DNA of 64,000 bases. It comes from Chryseobacterium daeguense DSM 19388. GTDB lineage: Bacteria > Bacteroidota > Bacteroidia > Flavobacteriales > Weeksellaceae. Within the stretch, counting starts at the first letter, position 1, and every line of letters begins with the position of its first letter. The notes under the pieces are model-generated. The model worked only from the letters and a program-made list of their open reading frames with translations, did not search any database and had not been told where the DNA came from. A program made the position numbers and the translations under genes. Below are positions 52,275-61,957 of the stretch, piece after piece. Location of the stretch: the NCBI RefSeq assembly GCF_000430825.1, contig NZ_AUMT01000008.1:1-64000 (forward strand), read 5' to 3'.

Positions 52275-52365
52275 AATTCTTTTTGATTTGATTGTACTTT
52301 AAAGTTATTCAATTTTTCTGCCAAATCCTTCGTTTCAAAAGCTTTTTTATGCATTTATAAATTAT

Positions 52366-52373
52366 TATATTTG
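52366..52373 (+). promoter_or_regulatory. TAnnTTTG element for the S9 peptidase
   Basis: TATATTTG 20 bases before the start codon. Confidence 0.5.
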
Positions 52374-52392
52374 AAATCTTTTAAATTTAGAA

Positions 52393-54522
52393 ATGAAAAA
52401 ATTCTTACTAACGCTTACAGTTGCTGCTGCACTTCAAAATTTATCAGCACAGGAGATCACTTTAGATAAAATATATTCAGGATATTATCGTGGGAAAGGT
52501 ATCGCCGGTATTACTTCCATGAAAAACGGTGAAAATTATTTAGTTATTGAACCTACCGGAATTGCAAAATATTCTTACAAAACTTCTCAAAAAGAAGGAA
52601 ACTTGGTAGAAGGTCGTTTTGAAAGCTATGAATTCTCTGATGACGAGTCAAAAATCCTTCTGCAAAAGGAAAGCCAGCCGATTTACAGACATTCTTTTTT
52701 AGGAAAATTTGATGTGAAAGATTTAAAATCCGGAAAAACAATTGCCCTGAATGAAGGAAATTTCGTTCAGGAACCAAGATTTTCGCCGGATGCTACAAAA
52801 GTTGCTTTCATTTCTGAAAATAATTTATTCTATCAGGATCTAAATTCTGGGAAAATTGTACAAATTACAACGGATGGTAAGAAAAATTCAATCATCAATG
52901 GGCTTGCAGACTGGGTGTATGAAGAAGAATTCGGGCATGCAAGACAGTACGAATGGACAAAAAATTCCGATGCTATCATTTTTGTAAAATCAGACGAAAG
53001 TGAAGTTCCGGAAATCTATATTCCTATTTACGGGAAAACGCTTTACCCATCTGAAATGCGTTACAAATACCCAAAAGCAGGAGAAAAGAATTCTATTGTT
53101 TCCGCGCAGTTATATCGTCTTGACAATGGAAAAACAACTCCGATAAACCTCAGTTCATTTAAAAATTATTACATCCCGAATGTTATTCAGACTGCAAAAC
53201 CGGACGAAATTGTTTTAATTACCTCAGAAAGAACTCAAAATGCATCTGATATTTTAAAGGTCAATACAAAAACCGGTGCTGTACAGAAGCTTTTCACCGA
53301 AACGGATGAAAAATGGATCGATACGGACAGTCCTACCCTTGAATTTTTAGAGGATGATTCTTTCCTTTGGGGTTCAGAAAGAGACGGGCACCGTCATTTA
53401 TATTGGTATGACAAAGACGGAAAGCTTAAAAAACCGGTAACAAAAGGTGATTGGGAAGTAACTGATTATTATGGATTCAATCCAAAATCAAAAGAAATCT
53501 ACGTTCAGACCACTGAAAAAGGAAGCATCAATAAGGTGATTTCTAAAATAAATATTGAAAACGGAAAATCTCAGATGATTTCTAATGGAGAAGGAAATAA
53601 TTCTGCCAATTTCAGCAAAAACTATAATTATTTCATTGAAACTTCTTCTACCGTTTCAAAACCTCAAACTTATGTATTAAAAGACGGAAATGGAAAAGTG
53701 GTAAAGGAACTCCAAAATAACAATGAGCAGCTTCAAAAATTAAAGGCCGACAATTTTGTAGAAAAAGAATTCATCACAATTCCAAATGATGCCGGAGACC
53801 AGATGAATGCATGGATTATTAAGCCTAAAAATTTTGATAAAAACAAGAAATATCCATTATTCATGTTCCAGTATTCGGGTCCCGGTTCTCAGCAGGTTGC
53901 TAATTCATGGGATAACGGAAATGCAATTTGGTTTCAAATGCTGGCACAAAAAGGATACATAGTCGCTTGTGTAGATGGCCGCGGAACAGGTTACAAAGGT
54001 GCTAAATTTAAGAAAGTAACCTACATGAATCTGGGAAAATATGAAATTGAAGATCAGATTACTGCTGCAAAATGGTTTGGAAATCAATCTTACATCGATA
54101 AATCCAGAATCGGAATGTTCGGATGGAGCTTCGGAGGATATATGACAAGCTTAGCCATGACGAAGGGGGCTGATGTCTTCAAAATGGGAATTGCAGTGGC
54201 ACCGGTTACCAACTGGAGATATTACGACTCTGTGTACACGGAAAGATTTTTAAGAACTCCACAGGAAAACCCTGATGGCTACGACAAAAATTCACCCACT
54301 GAATATGCCAACTTATTAAAAGGAAAATTCTTATTAATCCACGGAACAGCCGATGATAACGTACATTTCCAAAACTCCATGGAATTCTCGGAAGCTTTGA
54401 TTCAAAACAAAAAACAATTTGATTTCATGGCTTATCCTGATAAAAACCACGGAATTTACGGTGGGCAGACAAGGCCTCAGCTGTATCAGAAAATGACTGA
54501 TTTTATTTTGGAGAATTTATAA
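52393..54522 (+). CDS. S9 family peptidase, dipeptidyl-peptidase IV-like
   Basis: 709 residues. A signal peptide (1-19) is followed by a beta-propeller of the DPP-IV N-terminal type (about 60-460), with the substrate-binding Glu pair in DWVYEEEFGHAR. An alpha/beta-hydrolase domain follows (about 490-709), with the catalytic Ser579 in GWSFGGYM, Asp654 in HGTADDNVH and His686 in DKNHGI. It should remove Xaa-Pro dipeptides from peptides in the periplasm. The three POT transporters downstream could import the products. A terminator follows. Confidence 0.95.
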   Translation: MKKFLLTLTVAAALQNLSAQEITLDKIYSGYYRGKGIAGITSMKNGENYLVIEPTGIAKYSYKTSQKEGNLVEGRFESYEFSDDESKILLQKESQPIYRHSFLGKFDVKDLKSGKTIALNEGNFVQEPRFSPDATKVAFISENNLFYQDLNSGKIVQITTDGKKNSIINGLADWVYEEEFGHARQYEWTKNSDAIIFVKSDESEVPEIYIPIYGKTLYPSEMRYKYPKAGEKNSIVSAQLYRLDNGKTTPINLSSFKNYYIPNVIQTAKPDEIVLITSERTQNASDILKVNTKTGAVQKLFTETDEKWIDTDSPTLEFLEDDSFLWGSERDGHRHLYWYDKDGKLKKPVTKGDWEVTDYYGFNPKSKEIYVQTTEKGSINKVISKINIENGKSQMISNGEGNNSANFSKNYNYFIETSSTVSKPQTYVLKDGNGKVVKELQNNNEQLQKLKADNFVEKEFITIPNDAGDQMNAWIIKPKNFDKNKKYPLFMFQYSGPGSQQVANSWDNGNAIWFQMLAQKGYIVACVDGRGTGYKGAKFKKVTYMNLGKYEIEDQITAAKWFGNQSYIDKSRIGMFGWSFGGYMTSLAMTKGADVFKMGIAVAPVTNWRYYDSVYTERFLRTPQENPDGYDKNSPTEYANLLKGKFLLIHGTADDNVHFQNSMEFSEALIQNKKQFDFMAYPDKNHGIYGGQTRPQLYQKMTDFILENL

Positions 54523-54544
54523 TTCAGATAAAATTTAAGCATAA

Positions 54545-54580
54545 AAAAAATCCGGATCTTGTAATAAGATTCGGATTTTT
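54545..54580 (+). terminator. Terminator of the S9 peptidase gene
   Basis: AAAATCCGGATCTT pairs with AAGATTCGGATTTT (one mismatch), followed by TATTTTTT. Confidence 0.8.
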
Positions 54581-54596
54581 ATTTTTTATATTTAGT

Positions 54597-54675
54597 TCAA
54601 AAGACAATGTGTTTATCAATTTTTTCAATACCAATCATTGACTTCTTTCAAGTCCCTTTTAACAAAATGACTATA
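54597..54675 (-). pseudogene. Remnant of a RelE/ParE-type toxin
   Basis: After the antitoxin stop, the minus strand in the overlapping frame reads YSHFVKRDLKEVNDWY then a stop, and one base later IEKIDKHIVF then a stop. VKRDLKEVNDWY resembles the start of RelE/ParE toxins, and the second piece the next helix with the usual 'EKI'. Only about 27 residues remain, in two frames. Decay is the simplest reading. Confidence 0.55.
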
Positions 54676-54929
54676 AATTAATTTGGTCACCACTTTCCAG
54701 ATCAGTTAAATAATCATTCATTTCAGATTCAGAAACAAAACTTTGGGGATTGTTTTGAGAATATTCCATTCTTCTTTTAACTTCTTCTTTTTGCCATTCT
54801 GGAACCTCTGACTCTCTCCTTTTGATGTGTTTGTGTTTTAAAAAATCAATAAAATCATTCACTTCTTCATAAAAATTTTTCGGGAAGTGTTCTTATATTA
54901 TTTTCCAGGTCTTTTAGCGTAATTTCCAT
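54671..54929 (-). pseudogene. Frameshifted antitoxin-like gene
   Basis: From ATG 54929 the minus strand reads MEITLKDLENNIRTLPEKFL, then TGA. Removing one base of the AAAAATTTTT tract (54871-54880) gives EKFYEEVNDFIDFLKHKHI and then the long tail EVPEWQKEEVKRRMEYSQNN to QINL. The 'VPEW...KRR...NP' pattern is that of addiction-module antitoxins (TIGR02574-like). The open part from 54862 alone (63 residues) lacks the N-terminus. The shift lies in a homopolymer, so a read error is possible, but the neighbouring toxin is also broken. Confidence 0.6.
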
Positions 54930-54986
54930 TTCTTCATCTTTATTTTATTCAAAGTTAATAAAATTCGATTATTGTTTTTAAAATTT

Positions 54987-54994
54987 TATATTTG
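54987..54994 (+). promoter_or_regulatory. TAnnTTTG element for the first POT transporter
   Basis: TATATTTG 22 bases before ATG 55017. Confidence 0.5.
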
Positions 54995-55016
54995 TGGAAT
55001 TTGAAATTTGTCAACT

Positions 55017-56672
55017 ATGAAGACTAAACATCCTAAGGGATTGCCTTTCCTATTCTTTACGGAAATGTGGGAGCGTTTCGGGTATTATTTAATCCTCGGA
55101 ATTTTTGTGTTGTATGTGATAGAACCTACCGGTTTAAAAGGCGGTCTCGGACTTTCTGACAAAACTGCCGACGATATCTTCGGGACGTATATTGCGTTAA
55201 CTTATCTTACTCCTTTCATCGGTGGATTCCTGGCAGACAGGGTTTTAGGATATATCAAATCGATTTACCTGGGTGGTATTTTAATGGCTGCCGGCTATAT
55301 CGGGATGGGAGTTTTCAAAGATCTTACTTTATTTTACTGTTCTTTAGCATTAATTATCATCGGAAACGGTTTCTTTAAACCAACAATTTCTACACTTTTA
55401 GGAAATCTATATTCCGAAGAACCTTATAAAGCCAATAAAGATTCAGGATACAATATTTTTTACATGGGAATCAATATTGGAGCGTTTATTTGTAATATTA
55501 TTGCCGCTTTTATGCGAAATAAGTTCGGTTGGGGCGAAGCCTTCATTACAGCCGGAGTGGGAATGCTCATCGGACTTATAATTTTTACCATTGGTAGAAA
55601 ACATTACATCCATGCAGCCCAAATGAAGCCTGTACAGGAAGGAGATACCAAGCTTTCTGAAATTTTGCTTAAAGTTTTTGTTCCTGCTATTGTTGCCGGA
55701 GCAATCGGCTGGGTAATTCCCGGAAATATTTTTGGAAGTGATAATACGGATGCTTTTATTTTTGCCTGCATACCTGTTATTTATTTCTATGCTTCGCTTT
55801 ATTTCAAAGCAAAACCGGAAGAAAAATCGTCAATCGGTGCCCTGTTATCCGTTTTCATGATCAGTATGTTCTTCTGGGCAGTTTTTAAGCAGAACGGGAC
55901 CGCACTCACAAGATGGGCCAATTATTACACCGACAGAAGTGTTCCTGCCGCTCTGGAAAAACCATTAGAAGGAATCTATATGGTGGAAGGAAAAGCGTAT
56001 GAAGATAAGGAAGTTCCTGTTTATGACGATCAGTTCCAGTCGCAAAAAGATAAAGACGGAAAAACAATAAAAACAACCGGTAAAGATGTTTATTTTAAAA
56101 ACATTTCTCCTGAACAGCGTGAAGCATTAGAGAAAAACCCGGAAAGTAAGGTTTACCTGTATAATACGGAGTTATTCCAGTCTATCAATCCGTTTTGGGT
56201 AATCGCACTTACCCCGGTTATTGTGGGATTCTGGGCTTTATTAAGAAGAAAAGGAAAAGAACCTTTGACGCCTACTAAAATTGTTTTGGGATTATTCATT
56301 TCGGCAATATCATGTCTCGTTATGGTCTTGGCGGTAATGGCTGGTGACAACGGTGCTGTAAAAGTTTCGCCATGGTGGCTTGTTGCCGGCTATGGGGTAA
56401 TTACCATTGGTGAATTATGCCTTTCCCCAATGGGACTTTCCTTTGTATCCAAGCTTTCTCCTGCAAGAATTACAGCTTTAATGATGGGAGGGTTTTTCCT
56501 TGCCAACTCAGTAGGAAACAAGCTTTCAGGAATTCTGGCGAGCACCTGGTACAGCTATGACAATAAGATGAATTATTTTCTTGTAAACTTTGCTTTATTG
56601 ATATTTGCTACACTTTTAGGCCTTTCTATGTTAAAAAGATTAAACAAAATCATGAAAGAAAAAGGACATTAA
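55017..56672 (+). CDS. POT family proton-dependent peptide transporter 1
   Basis: 551 residues. The start is ATG 55017 (MKTKHPKGLPFLFFTEMWER); an upstream TTG is ignored. The POT signature ExxERFxYY appears as EMWERFGYYLI, and GNGFFKPTISTLLG and GYNIFYMGINIGAF are the other family blocks. About 12-14 membrane helices with an insert between the halves (about 325-380) rich in Lys/Asp. It imports di- or tripeptides with protons. It is the first of three POT genes, separated from the next by a terminator and promoter. Confidence 0.94.
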   Translation: MKTKHPKGLPFLFFTEMWERFGYYLILGIFVLYVIEPTGLKGGLGLSDKTADDIFGTYIALTYLTPFIGGFLADRVLGYIKSIYLGGILMAAGYIGMGVFKDLTLFYCSLALIIIGNGFFKPTISTLLGNLYSEEPYKANKDSGYNIFYMGINIGAFICNIIAAFMRNKFGWGEAFITAGVGMLIGLIIFTIGRKHYIHAAQMKPVQEGDTKLSEILLKVFVPAIVAGAIGWVIPGNIFGSDNTDAFIFACIPVIYFYASLYFKAKPEEKSSIGALLSVFMISMFFWAVFKQNGTALTRWANYYTDRSVPAALEKPLEGIYMVEGKAYEDKEVPVYDDQFQSQKDKDGKTIKTTGKDVYFKNISPEQREALEKNPESKVYLYNTELFQSINPFWVIALTPVIVGFWALLRRKGKEPLTPTKIVLGLFISAISCLVMVLAVMAGDNGAVKVSPWWLVAGYGVITIGELCLSPMGLSFVSKLSPARITALMMGGFFLANSVGNKLSGILASTWYSYDNKMNYFLVNFALLIFATLLGLSMLKRLNKIMKEKGH

Positions 56673-56696
56673 TCTTTGCCTACAATACATAATATC

Positions 56697-56725
56697 AAGC
56701 TGTAGAGTTATTCTGCAGCTTTTTT
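56697..56725 (+). terminator. Terminator of POT transporter 1
   Basis: AAGCTGTAGA pairs with CTGCAGCTT, followed by TTTTTA. Confidence 0.75.
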
Positions 56726-56747
56726 ATTTAAATATAAAATTAAAACC

Positions 56748-56777
56748 TTGCTGAAAACACAAAAAAAACTATATTTG
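56748..56777 (+). promoter_or_regulatory. Complete Bacteroidetes promoter for POT transporter 2
   Basis: TTG (56748-56750), 19-base spacer, TATATTTG (56770-56777); an exact match to TTG-N19-TAnnTTTG, 28 bases before the start codon. Confidence 0.75.
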
Positions 56778-56805
56778 CTAGTCTTAACAAAAATTAACAA
56801 TAAAA

Positions 56806-58560
56806 ATGGATAATACTGAAGCATTAAGTCCAAAACAGGATGAATTTGTAGAGAAAGGCAATTCCAGACATCCAAAGGGATTATGGGTACTTTTCGGAAC
56901 AGAAATGTGGGAGCGTTTCAACTTTTATGGGATGAGAGCACTTTTGACGCTCTTCATGGTAAATTCCTTATTAATAAAAGAAGCAGATGCGGCGATCATC
57001 TATGGTGGATTTTTAGCTTTATGTTATTTAACTCCGCTTTTGGGAGGTTTCATTGCCGATAAATACATCGGAAATAGAAACGCTATCCTTATTGGTGGAA
57101 CTTTAATGGCAATCGGTCAATTCTTGTTGTTCATCAGTGCTTCTACTTTTTCCGGAAGCCTTGACAGTGCAAAAATGATCATGTGGCTGGCTTTATTTGT
57201 TATTATTTTCGGTAACGGATTCTTCAAGCCAAACATTTCCTCAATGGTAGGAAGCCTTTATCCGAAGCAGGAAAAATCTAAGCTGGATTCTGCTTTTACC
57301 ATTTTCTATATGGGGATCAATATCGGGGCGTTCTTAGGCCAGTTTATCTGTCCGTATCTTGGTGATGTGAAGGATGCTTCCACAGGGGTAAGAGATATTT
57401 TCGCTTTCAAATGGGGATTCCTTGCAGCTTCCATTGCAATGATCATCGGAACAGTAACATTCTTTATTCTTAAAAATAAATATGTGGTAACACCGGAAGG
57501 AAGACCTATCGGAGGATTACCGAAACATAATACAAGCGCAGATTTCGAAGAAGGTGAAACTCAAACCGCGAAATTCTCCGGGGCTTCATTAGGAATTACA
57601 GGAGGTATTTTTGTTATTTTATTCTTTGCTTTCAGGTATTTACTGGTAGGGGAATTCGGCTTCAATTCTGTGGAAATGGGACAGATGATCAAAGGAATTA
57701 TTTATCCTTTTATCTACGCAGCAGGTATTTCCTTGGCGTTCTTAATTATGAGTTCTGCTGAAAATAAGGTTGAAAAACAAAGAATCTGGGTAATCTATAT
57801 CGTATCATTCTTTATTATTTTCTTCTGGGCAGCTTTTGAGCAGGCTGGTTCTTCATTAACTTTTATTGCAGATAACCAGACCGACAGAAATATTTTCGGG
57901 TGGAATATGCCGCCTTCAATGGTTCAGATTTTCAACGGGATTTTCGTTGTAATGCTGGCTGTTCCTTTCAGCTTATGCTGGGATAAATTAAGAGAAAAAG
58001 GAAAAGAACCGGTTTCTCCTATGAAACAGGCGATGGGTCTTGCTTTAATTGCTTTAAGTTATTTCATCATTGCACACAACGTAAAAGATCTTGGAAACTC
58101 AGGATTATTGGCTATCAAATGGTTAATGCTTTTATATTTCATCCAGACTTGTGGTGAGCTTTGCTTATCTCCTATTGGATTATCTTTGGTAGGTAAATTA
58201 GCTCCAAAAAGATTCGCATCTTTATTATATGGTGTATTCTTTATTTCCAATGCTGCGGGTTATGCTTTGGCTGGTTCTTTGGGAGCATTGATCCCGGCTA
58301 CAGGTGATAAATTCGCAAAAGCTCAGGAAATCGGAGTAAACCTTCAGGATGTTTTAGATAAAAAAGTAACATTGAATGCAGATCAGGTTGCCGCATTTGA
58401 AAAAGCGCAACTACCTTTGGCGAACCCTACTTTTGCAGGATTTGAAATTCACAATTTATTCGAATTTTTCATGGTATTCGTAGTACTTTGTGGTATTGCT
58501 GCTGTAATTCTGGCTTTAATTTCTCCAATCTTAAAGAAAATGATGCATGGTGTAAACTAA
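56806..58560 (+). CDS. POT family proton-dependent peptide transporter 2
   Basis: 584 residues. EMWERFNFYGMRALLTLFM and GNGFFKPNISSMVGSLYPKQ carry the POT signatures; FYMGINIGAFLGQFICPYLG follows. It has a long extramembrane insert near 520-555 (DKFAKAQEIGVNLQDVLDKK). About 35 to 45% of residues match transporter 1 over the helices by eye. It has its own promoter and a terminator, so it is an independent transcript. Confidence 0.94.
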   Translation: MDNTEALSPKQDEFVEKGNSRHPKGLWVLFGTEMWERFNFYGMRALLTLFMVNSLLIKEADAAIIYGGFLALCYLTPLLGGFIADKYIGNRNAILIGGTLMAIGQFLLFISASTFSGSLDSAKMIMWLALFVIIFGNGFFKPNISSMVGSLYPKQEKSKLDSAFTIFYMGINIGAFLGQFICPYLGDVKDASTGVRDIFAFKWGFLAASIAMIIGTVTFFILKNKYVVTPEGRPIGGLPKHNTSADFEEGETQTAKFSGASLGITGGIFVILFFAFRYLLVGEFGFNSVEMGQMIKGIIYPFIYAAGISLAFLIMSSAENKVEKQRIWVIYIVSFFIIFFWAAFEQAGSSLTFIADNQTDRNIFGWNMPPSMVQIFNGIFVVMLAVPFSLCWDKLREKGKEPVSPMKQAMGLALIALSYFIIAHNVKDLGNSGLLAIKWLMLLYFIQTCGELCLSPIGLSLVGKLAPKRFASLLYGVFFISNAAGYALAGSLGALIPATGDKFAKAQEIGVNLQDVLDKKVTLNADQVAAFEKAQLPLANPTFAGFEIHNLFEFFMVFVVLCGIAAVILALISPILKKMMHGVN

Positions 58561-58583
58561 CCTGCATCAATAAAATATTTTTT

Positions 58584-58613
58584 AAAACCTCTGCAAAGTC
58601 GGAGGTTTTTTTT
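58584..58613 (+). terminator. Terminator of POT transporter 2
   Basis: AAAACCTC pairs with GAGGTTTT, followed by TTTT; its T-run ends eight bases before the YhcG gene. Confidence 0.85.
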
Positions 58614-58621
58614 ATTTTCGT

Positions 58622-59623
58622 ATGATGGAAATTTCCGAAGATTCTTTATTTCAATCAGTAAAAGAGATTATTACCCAGTCGCGCGAAAAGGTTTTTCGGA
58701 TCGCGAATTCTACACTGCTGCTTACGTATTGGCAGATCGGAAAACTAATTATTGAAGATGAGCAGAAAGGAAAAGAACGCGCAGAATACGGAAAATATAC
58801 TCTTAAAAATCTTTCAAAGAAGCTGACTCTGGAGTTTGGAAAAGGTTTTGATGAAAGCAACTTAAGAAATATGCGTTCTTTTTATCAGGCTTTTCCAATA
58901 TGTGACGCATTGCGTCACGAATTGAGCTGGACTCATTACAGGTTAATAATAAGACTTGATAATTCAGATAAAATGAATTATTATATTAATGAGTCCATTC
59001 ATAATAACTGGAATTACAGAGATTTAAAAAGACAGATCAATTCTCTCGCGTACGAAAGAGTTTTAGAGCATAAAAAAACTACAAACGAAACAATTCACAG
59101 CGTTTTAAAAGATCCTTATATTTTTGAATTTCTTGGAATAAAAACCGATGAAAAAATCACGGAAAAAGATATTGAAACGGCTATTATTGATCATATCCAA
59201 AAGTTTCTTTTAGAATTTGGGAAAGGATTTGCTTTCGTCGCAAGACAGCAACACATTTCTACTGATACTTCGGATTTTTATATTGATTTAGTTTTCTACA
59301 ATTATATACTAAAATGTTTCGTCATTATTGATTTAAAAACAGGCGAACTTTCTCATCAGGATATCGGGCAGATCGATATGTACGTGAGAATCTATGATGA
59401 TCTGAAACGCGGAGAAGGCGACAATCCCACGATAGGAATTTTACTCTGTTCCGAAAAAGATGAAACCATTGTAAAATATTCCGTCTTAAACGACAAGAAC
59501 AATCTTTTTGCCAGCAAATATCTTCTATATCTTCCAAAAGAAGAAGAATTAAAACACATTATTGATCAGGACAGAATACGTTTTGAGCTGGGTCAGGATG
59601 ACAATAAACCCCTAATTAATTAA
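58622..59623 (+). CDS. YhcG-type nuclease-domain protein (DUF1016, PD-(D/E)XK)
   Basis: 333 residues. The N-terminal DUF1016_N domain (about 5-160) contains LTYWQIGKLIIEDEQKGKER, GFDESNLRNMRSFYQ and ELSWTHYRLIIRLDN. The C-terminal PDDEXK-type domain (about 195-320) has DFYIDLVFYNYILKCFVIID and LKTGELSHQDIGQIDMYV; the acidic residue of the D/E-x-K is Asp in IDLKTG. YhcG-type proteins are linked to restriction, retron and other mobile or defence loci, though a molecular role is not proven. It starts right after the terminator of one POT gene and ends 13 bases before the next, with no defence partner nearby. It might be a past insertion. Confidence 0.9.
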   Translation: MMEISEDSLFQSVKEIITQSREKVFRIANSTLLLTYWQIGKLIIEDEQKGKERAEYGKYTLKNLSKKLTLEFGKGFDESNLRNMRSFYQAFPICDALRHELSWTHYRLIIRLDNSDKMNYYINESIHNNWNYRDLKRQINSLAYERVLEHKKTTNETIHSVLKDPYIFEFLGIKTDEKITEKDIETAIIDHIQKFLLEFGKGFAFVARQQHISTDTSDFYIDLVFYNYILKCFVIIDLKTGELSHQDIGQIDMYVRIYDDLKRGEGDNPTIGILLCSEKDETIVKYSVLNDKNNLFASKYLLYLPKEEELKHIIDQDRIRFELGQDDNKPLIN

Positions 59624-59636
59624 TCATATTACCATT

Positions 59637-61313
59637 ATGAGCTTAACTTTAGATGAAATACAAAATTTCAAAGGAAAATACCCAAAACAAATCTGGAGCC
59701 TTTTTTTCTCTGAAATGTGGGAACGCTTCTGTTTCTACGGAATGCGCGGAATGTTGGTTTTCTTCATGATTTCCCAGCTTAACTTCCACGAGAAAGAAGC
59801 CAACCTTCAGTATGGCGCCACACAGGCTTTTGTTTACGCATTTACTTTTGTGGGCGGTCTTTTCGCAGATAAAATACTGGGATTCAGGAAATCACTTTTC
59901 TGGGGCGGCCTTTTAATGATTGTCGGAAGTTTAATATTAGCAACAGATCCACATAAATTTTTCTTTCTGGGAATTGCATTTACCGTAGTAGGTACAGGTT
60001 TTTTTAAACCCAATATTTCATCTATGGTCGGACAGCTTTATAAACCCAATGATTCCAGAGCAGATGCCGGTTTTTCGCTTTTTTATGCCGGAATTAACCT
60101 TGGAGCATTGCTTGGAGGATATTTATGTATTACCATTGGGAAAGGAGAACTCTTCGCACATCTTATTCCTGAGGGGCTTCACTGGAATGTTGCATTCGGA
60201 TTAGCAGCCATTGTCATGGTAATCAGTCTTATTAATTTTGTTTTTACTCAAAAAAGTTTAGGAACTATCGGGCTTCAGCCTGAAATTGAAAACATTGTCA
60301 CCAAGAAAAATTCGAAAAAATTCCTTGCAGGAGTCGTCCTTATTTATCTATTTGTTCTGAGAATGTTTTTCAGATTTACAGGAAATTCTACTGAATTTAA
60401 ATCGGAAGTAAACAGTATAATTATAAATTTAGCCATAATTACCATTATTTTCGCTACCATATCTTACTTGTTTTATTTAGGTGGAAAATATTTAAAATAT
60501 GCTGTTTATATATTGTCATTAGCCTTCATCCCGCTTATTATGATTATGGTTTCAGTACCTGAATATACTGATTATTTTATGTGGACAGTAGGACCATTGA
60601 CTTTGATCTATTTATTCTACGAAATGACAAAAGTAACGCCATCGGAGCGTAAAAAATTGTGGGCAGCTTTAGTTTTCATTCTGTTTTCTATTTTATTCTG
60701 GGGGATTTATGAGCAAAGTGGAGGTTCTTTAAGCATTTTCGCGGCTAAAAATTTAAATAAAGATCTTTTCGGTTTAGATCCAAATGGTGTAAATAATTCA
60801 GGAGGTGCATTTTTCATTATTTTCTTAGCCCCGTTAATCGGATTGCTTTGGATTTGGTTAAATAAAAGAAAGATAGAACCCAATACAATTATAAAATTCG
60901 GTTTAGGATTTATCTTTCTTGGACTGGGATATTATGTTTTATTTGCAACAAGGCTATTTGTAAATCTTCAGGGGATTACTTCACTCAATTTCTTTACCCT
61001 TGCCTTATTGATCATTACTTTGGGAGAACTCTGCCTGTCACCGATCGGGTTATCGATCATGACAAAACTTTCTACCAAAAACCTCCAGGGAATGATGATG
61101 GGAATGTGGTTTCTGGCTTCTGCTTATGGACAATATGTAGCAGGAATCATAGGTGCAGGACTTGCAACGGCAAAAGAAGGCTCTTCAAACTATGATGCTT
61201 TTATCACTTATACTAATGGATATAAACAATTGGGATTGTATGCGGTAATTGCCGGCGTGGTATTAATTTTGATATCTCCGATTGTGAAAAAATTAATGCA
61301 GGAAGTAAAATAG
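59637..61313 (+). CDS. POT family proton-dependent peptide transporter 3
   Basis: 558 residues. EMWERFCFYGMRGMLVFFMI and GTGFFKPNISSMVGQLYKPN are the POT signatures; FYAGINLGALLGGYLCITIG follows. The insert of transporter 1 is missing here. It begins 13 bases after the YhcG gene, so the two probably share a transcript; no separate promoter is seen in the short gap. Different POT paralogues usually differ in peptide preference; here the preference cannot be read. Confidence 0.94.
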   Translation: MSLTLDEIQNFKGKYPKQIWSLFFSEMWERFCFYGMRGMLVFFMISQLNFHEKEANLQYGATQAFVYAFTFVGGLFADKILGFRKSLFWGGLLMIVGSLILATDPHKFFFLGIAFTVVGTGFFKPNISSMVGQLYKPNDSRADAGFSLFYAGINLGALLGGYLCITIGKGELFAHLIPEGLHWNVAFGLAAIVMVISLINFVFTQKSLGTIGLQPEIENIVTKKNSKKFLAGVVLIYLFVLRMFFRFTGNSTEFKSEVNSIIINLAIITIIFATISYLFYLGGKYLKYAVYILSLAFIPLIMIMVSVPEYTDYFMWTVGPLTLIYLFYEMTKVTPSERKKLWAALVFILFSILFWGIYEQSGGSLSIFAAKNLNKDLFGLDPNGVNNSGGAFFIIFLAPLIGLLWIWLNKRKIEPNTIIKFGLGFIFLGLGYYVLFATRLFVNLQGITSLNFFTLALLIITLGELCLSPIGLSIMTKLSTKNLQGMMMGMWFLASAYGQYVAGIIGAGLATAKEGSSNYDAFITYTNGYKQLGLYAVIAGVVLILISPIVKKLMQEVK

Positions 61314-61352
61314 GTAAATGAATTATGCTTATTTTTACTTAAATATCAAATT

Positions 61353-61886
61353 ATGAAGAAAATTATAAGCATATTTCTTTTGTTTTGTTTAAATTTTGGC
61401 TTTGCGCAGGTGAAATGGATGACAATTGAAGAAGCCCTCAAAGCACAAAAGCAAACTCCCAAAAAAATACTGATCGATTTTTATGCAGACTGGTGCGGTC
61501 CTTGCAAAATAATGGACAAAAAAACATATGGTCATCAGGTTATTGCAGATATTTTAAACCAAAATTATTATGCTGTAAAATTTAATGCAGAAGAAAAAAA
61601 AGATATTGAAATCTTCGGACGGTTATTTTCAAATCCTAATACAGAACAGAGAAAAGGAAGAAATTCTCTGCACGAATTTACACAATATATGAATGTAGCT
61701 GCCGTTCCCAGCACGGTTTTCCTTGATGAAAACGGAGGGCCTATCACTATTCTGCAGGGAGAATTATCTGCAAAAGAATTGGAGCCCTATCTGGAATTAA
61801 TTTCAAAAAATCTTTTCAAAAAAATCCGTACACGACAGCAATGGGAAGATTATCAGAAAAAATTTAAATCTAAAATAAAAGATTAA
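61353..61886 (+). CDS. Periplasmic thioredoxin-fold protein
   Basis: 177 residues. The signal peptide (1-18, MKKIISIFLLFCLNFGFA) is followed by a thioredoxin-7/DUF255-type fold, with YADWCGPCKIMD (Cys48, Cys51) and the cis-Pro loop VAAVPSTVFLDENGG (about 113-127). Its job is likely disulfide reduction or cytochrome maturation support in the periplasm. It has its own terminator and precedes recG. Confidence 0.92.
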   Translation: MKKIISIFLLFCLNFGFAQVKWMTIEEALKAQKQTPKKILIDFYADWCGPCKIMDKKTYGHQVIADILNQNYYAVKFNAEEKKDIEIFGRLFSNPNTEQRKGRNSLHEFTQYMNVAAVPSTVFLDENGGPITILQGELSAKELEPYLELISKNLFKKIRTRQQWEDYQKKFKSKIKD

Positions 61887-61891
61887 AACAT

Positions 61892-61920
61892 AAAGACTTT
61901 CAGTGCTGAAAGTCTTTTTT
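61892..61920 (+). terminator. Terminator of the thioredoxin-like gene
   Basis: AAAGACTTTCAG pairs with CTGAAAGTCTTT, followed by TTT. Near-perfect stem. Confidence 0.9.
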
Positions 61921-61957
61921 AATTTCTATTTTTTCCCGAAATTCGTGGTTCTTTTAA

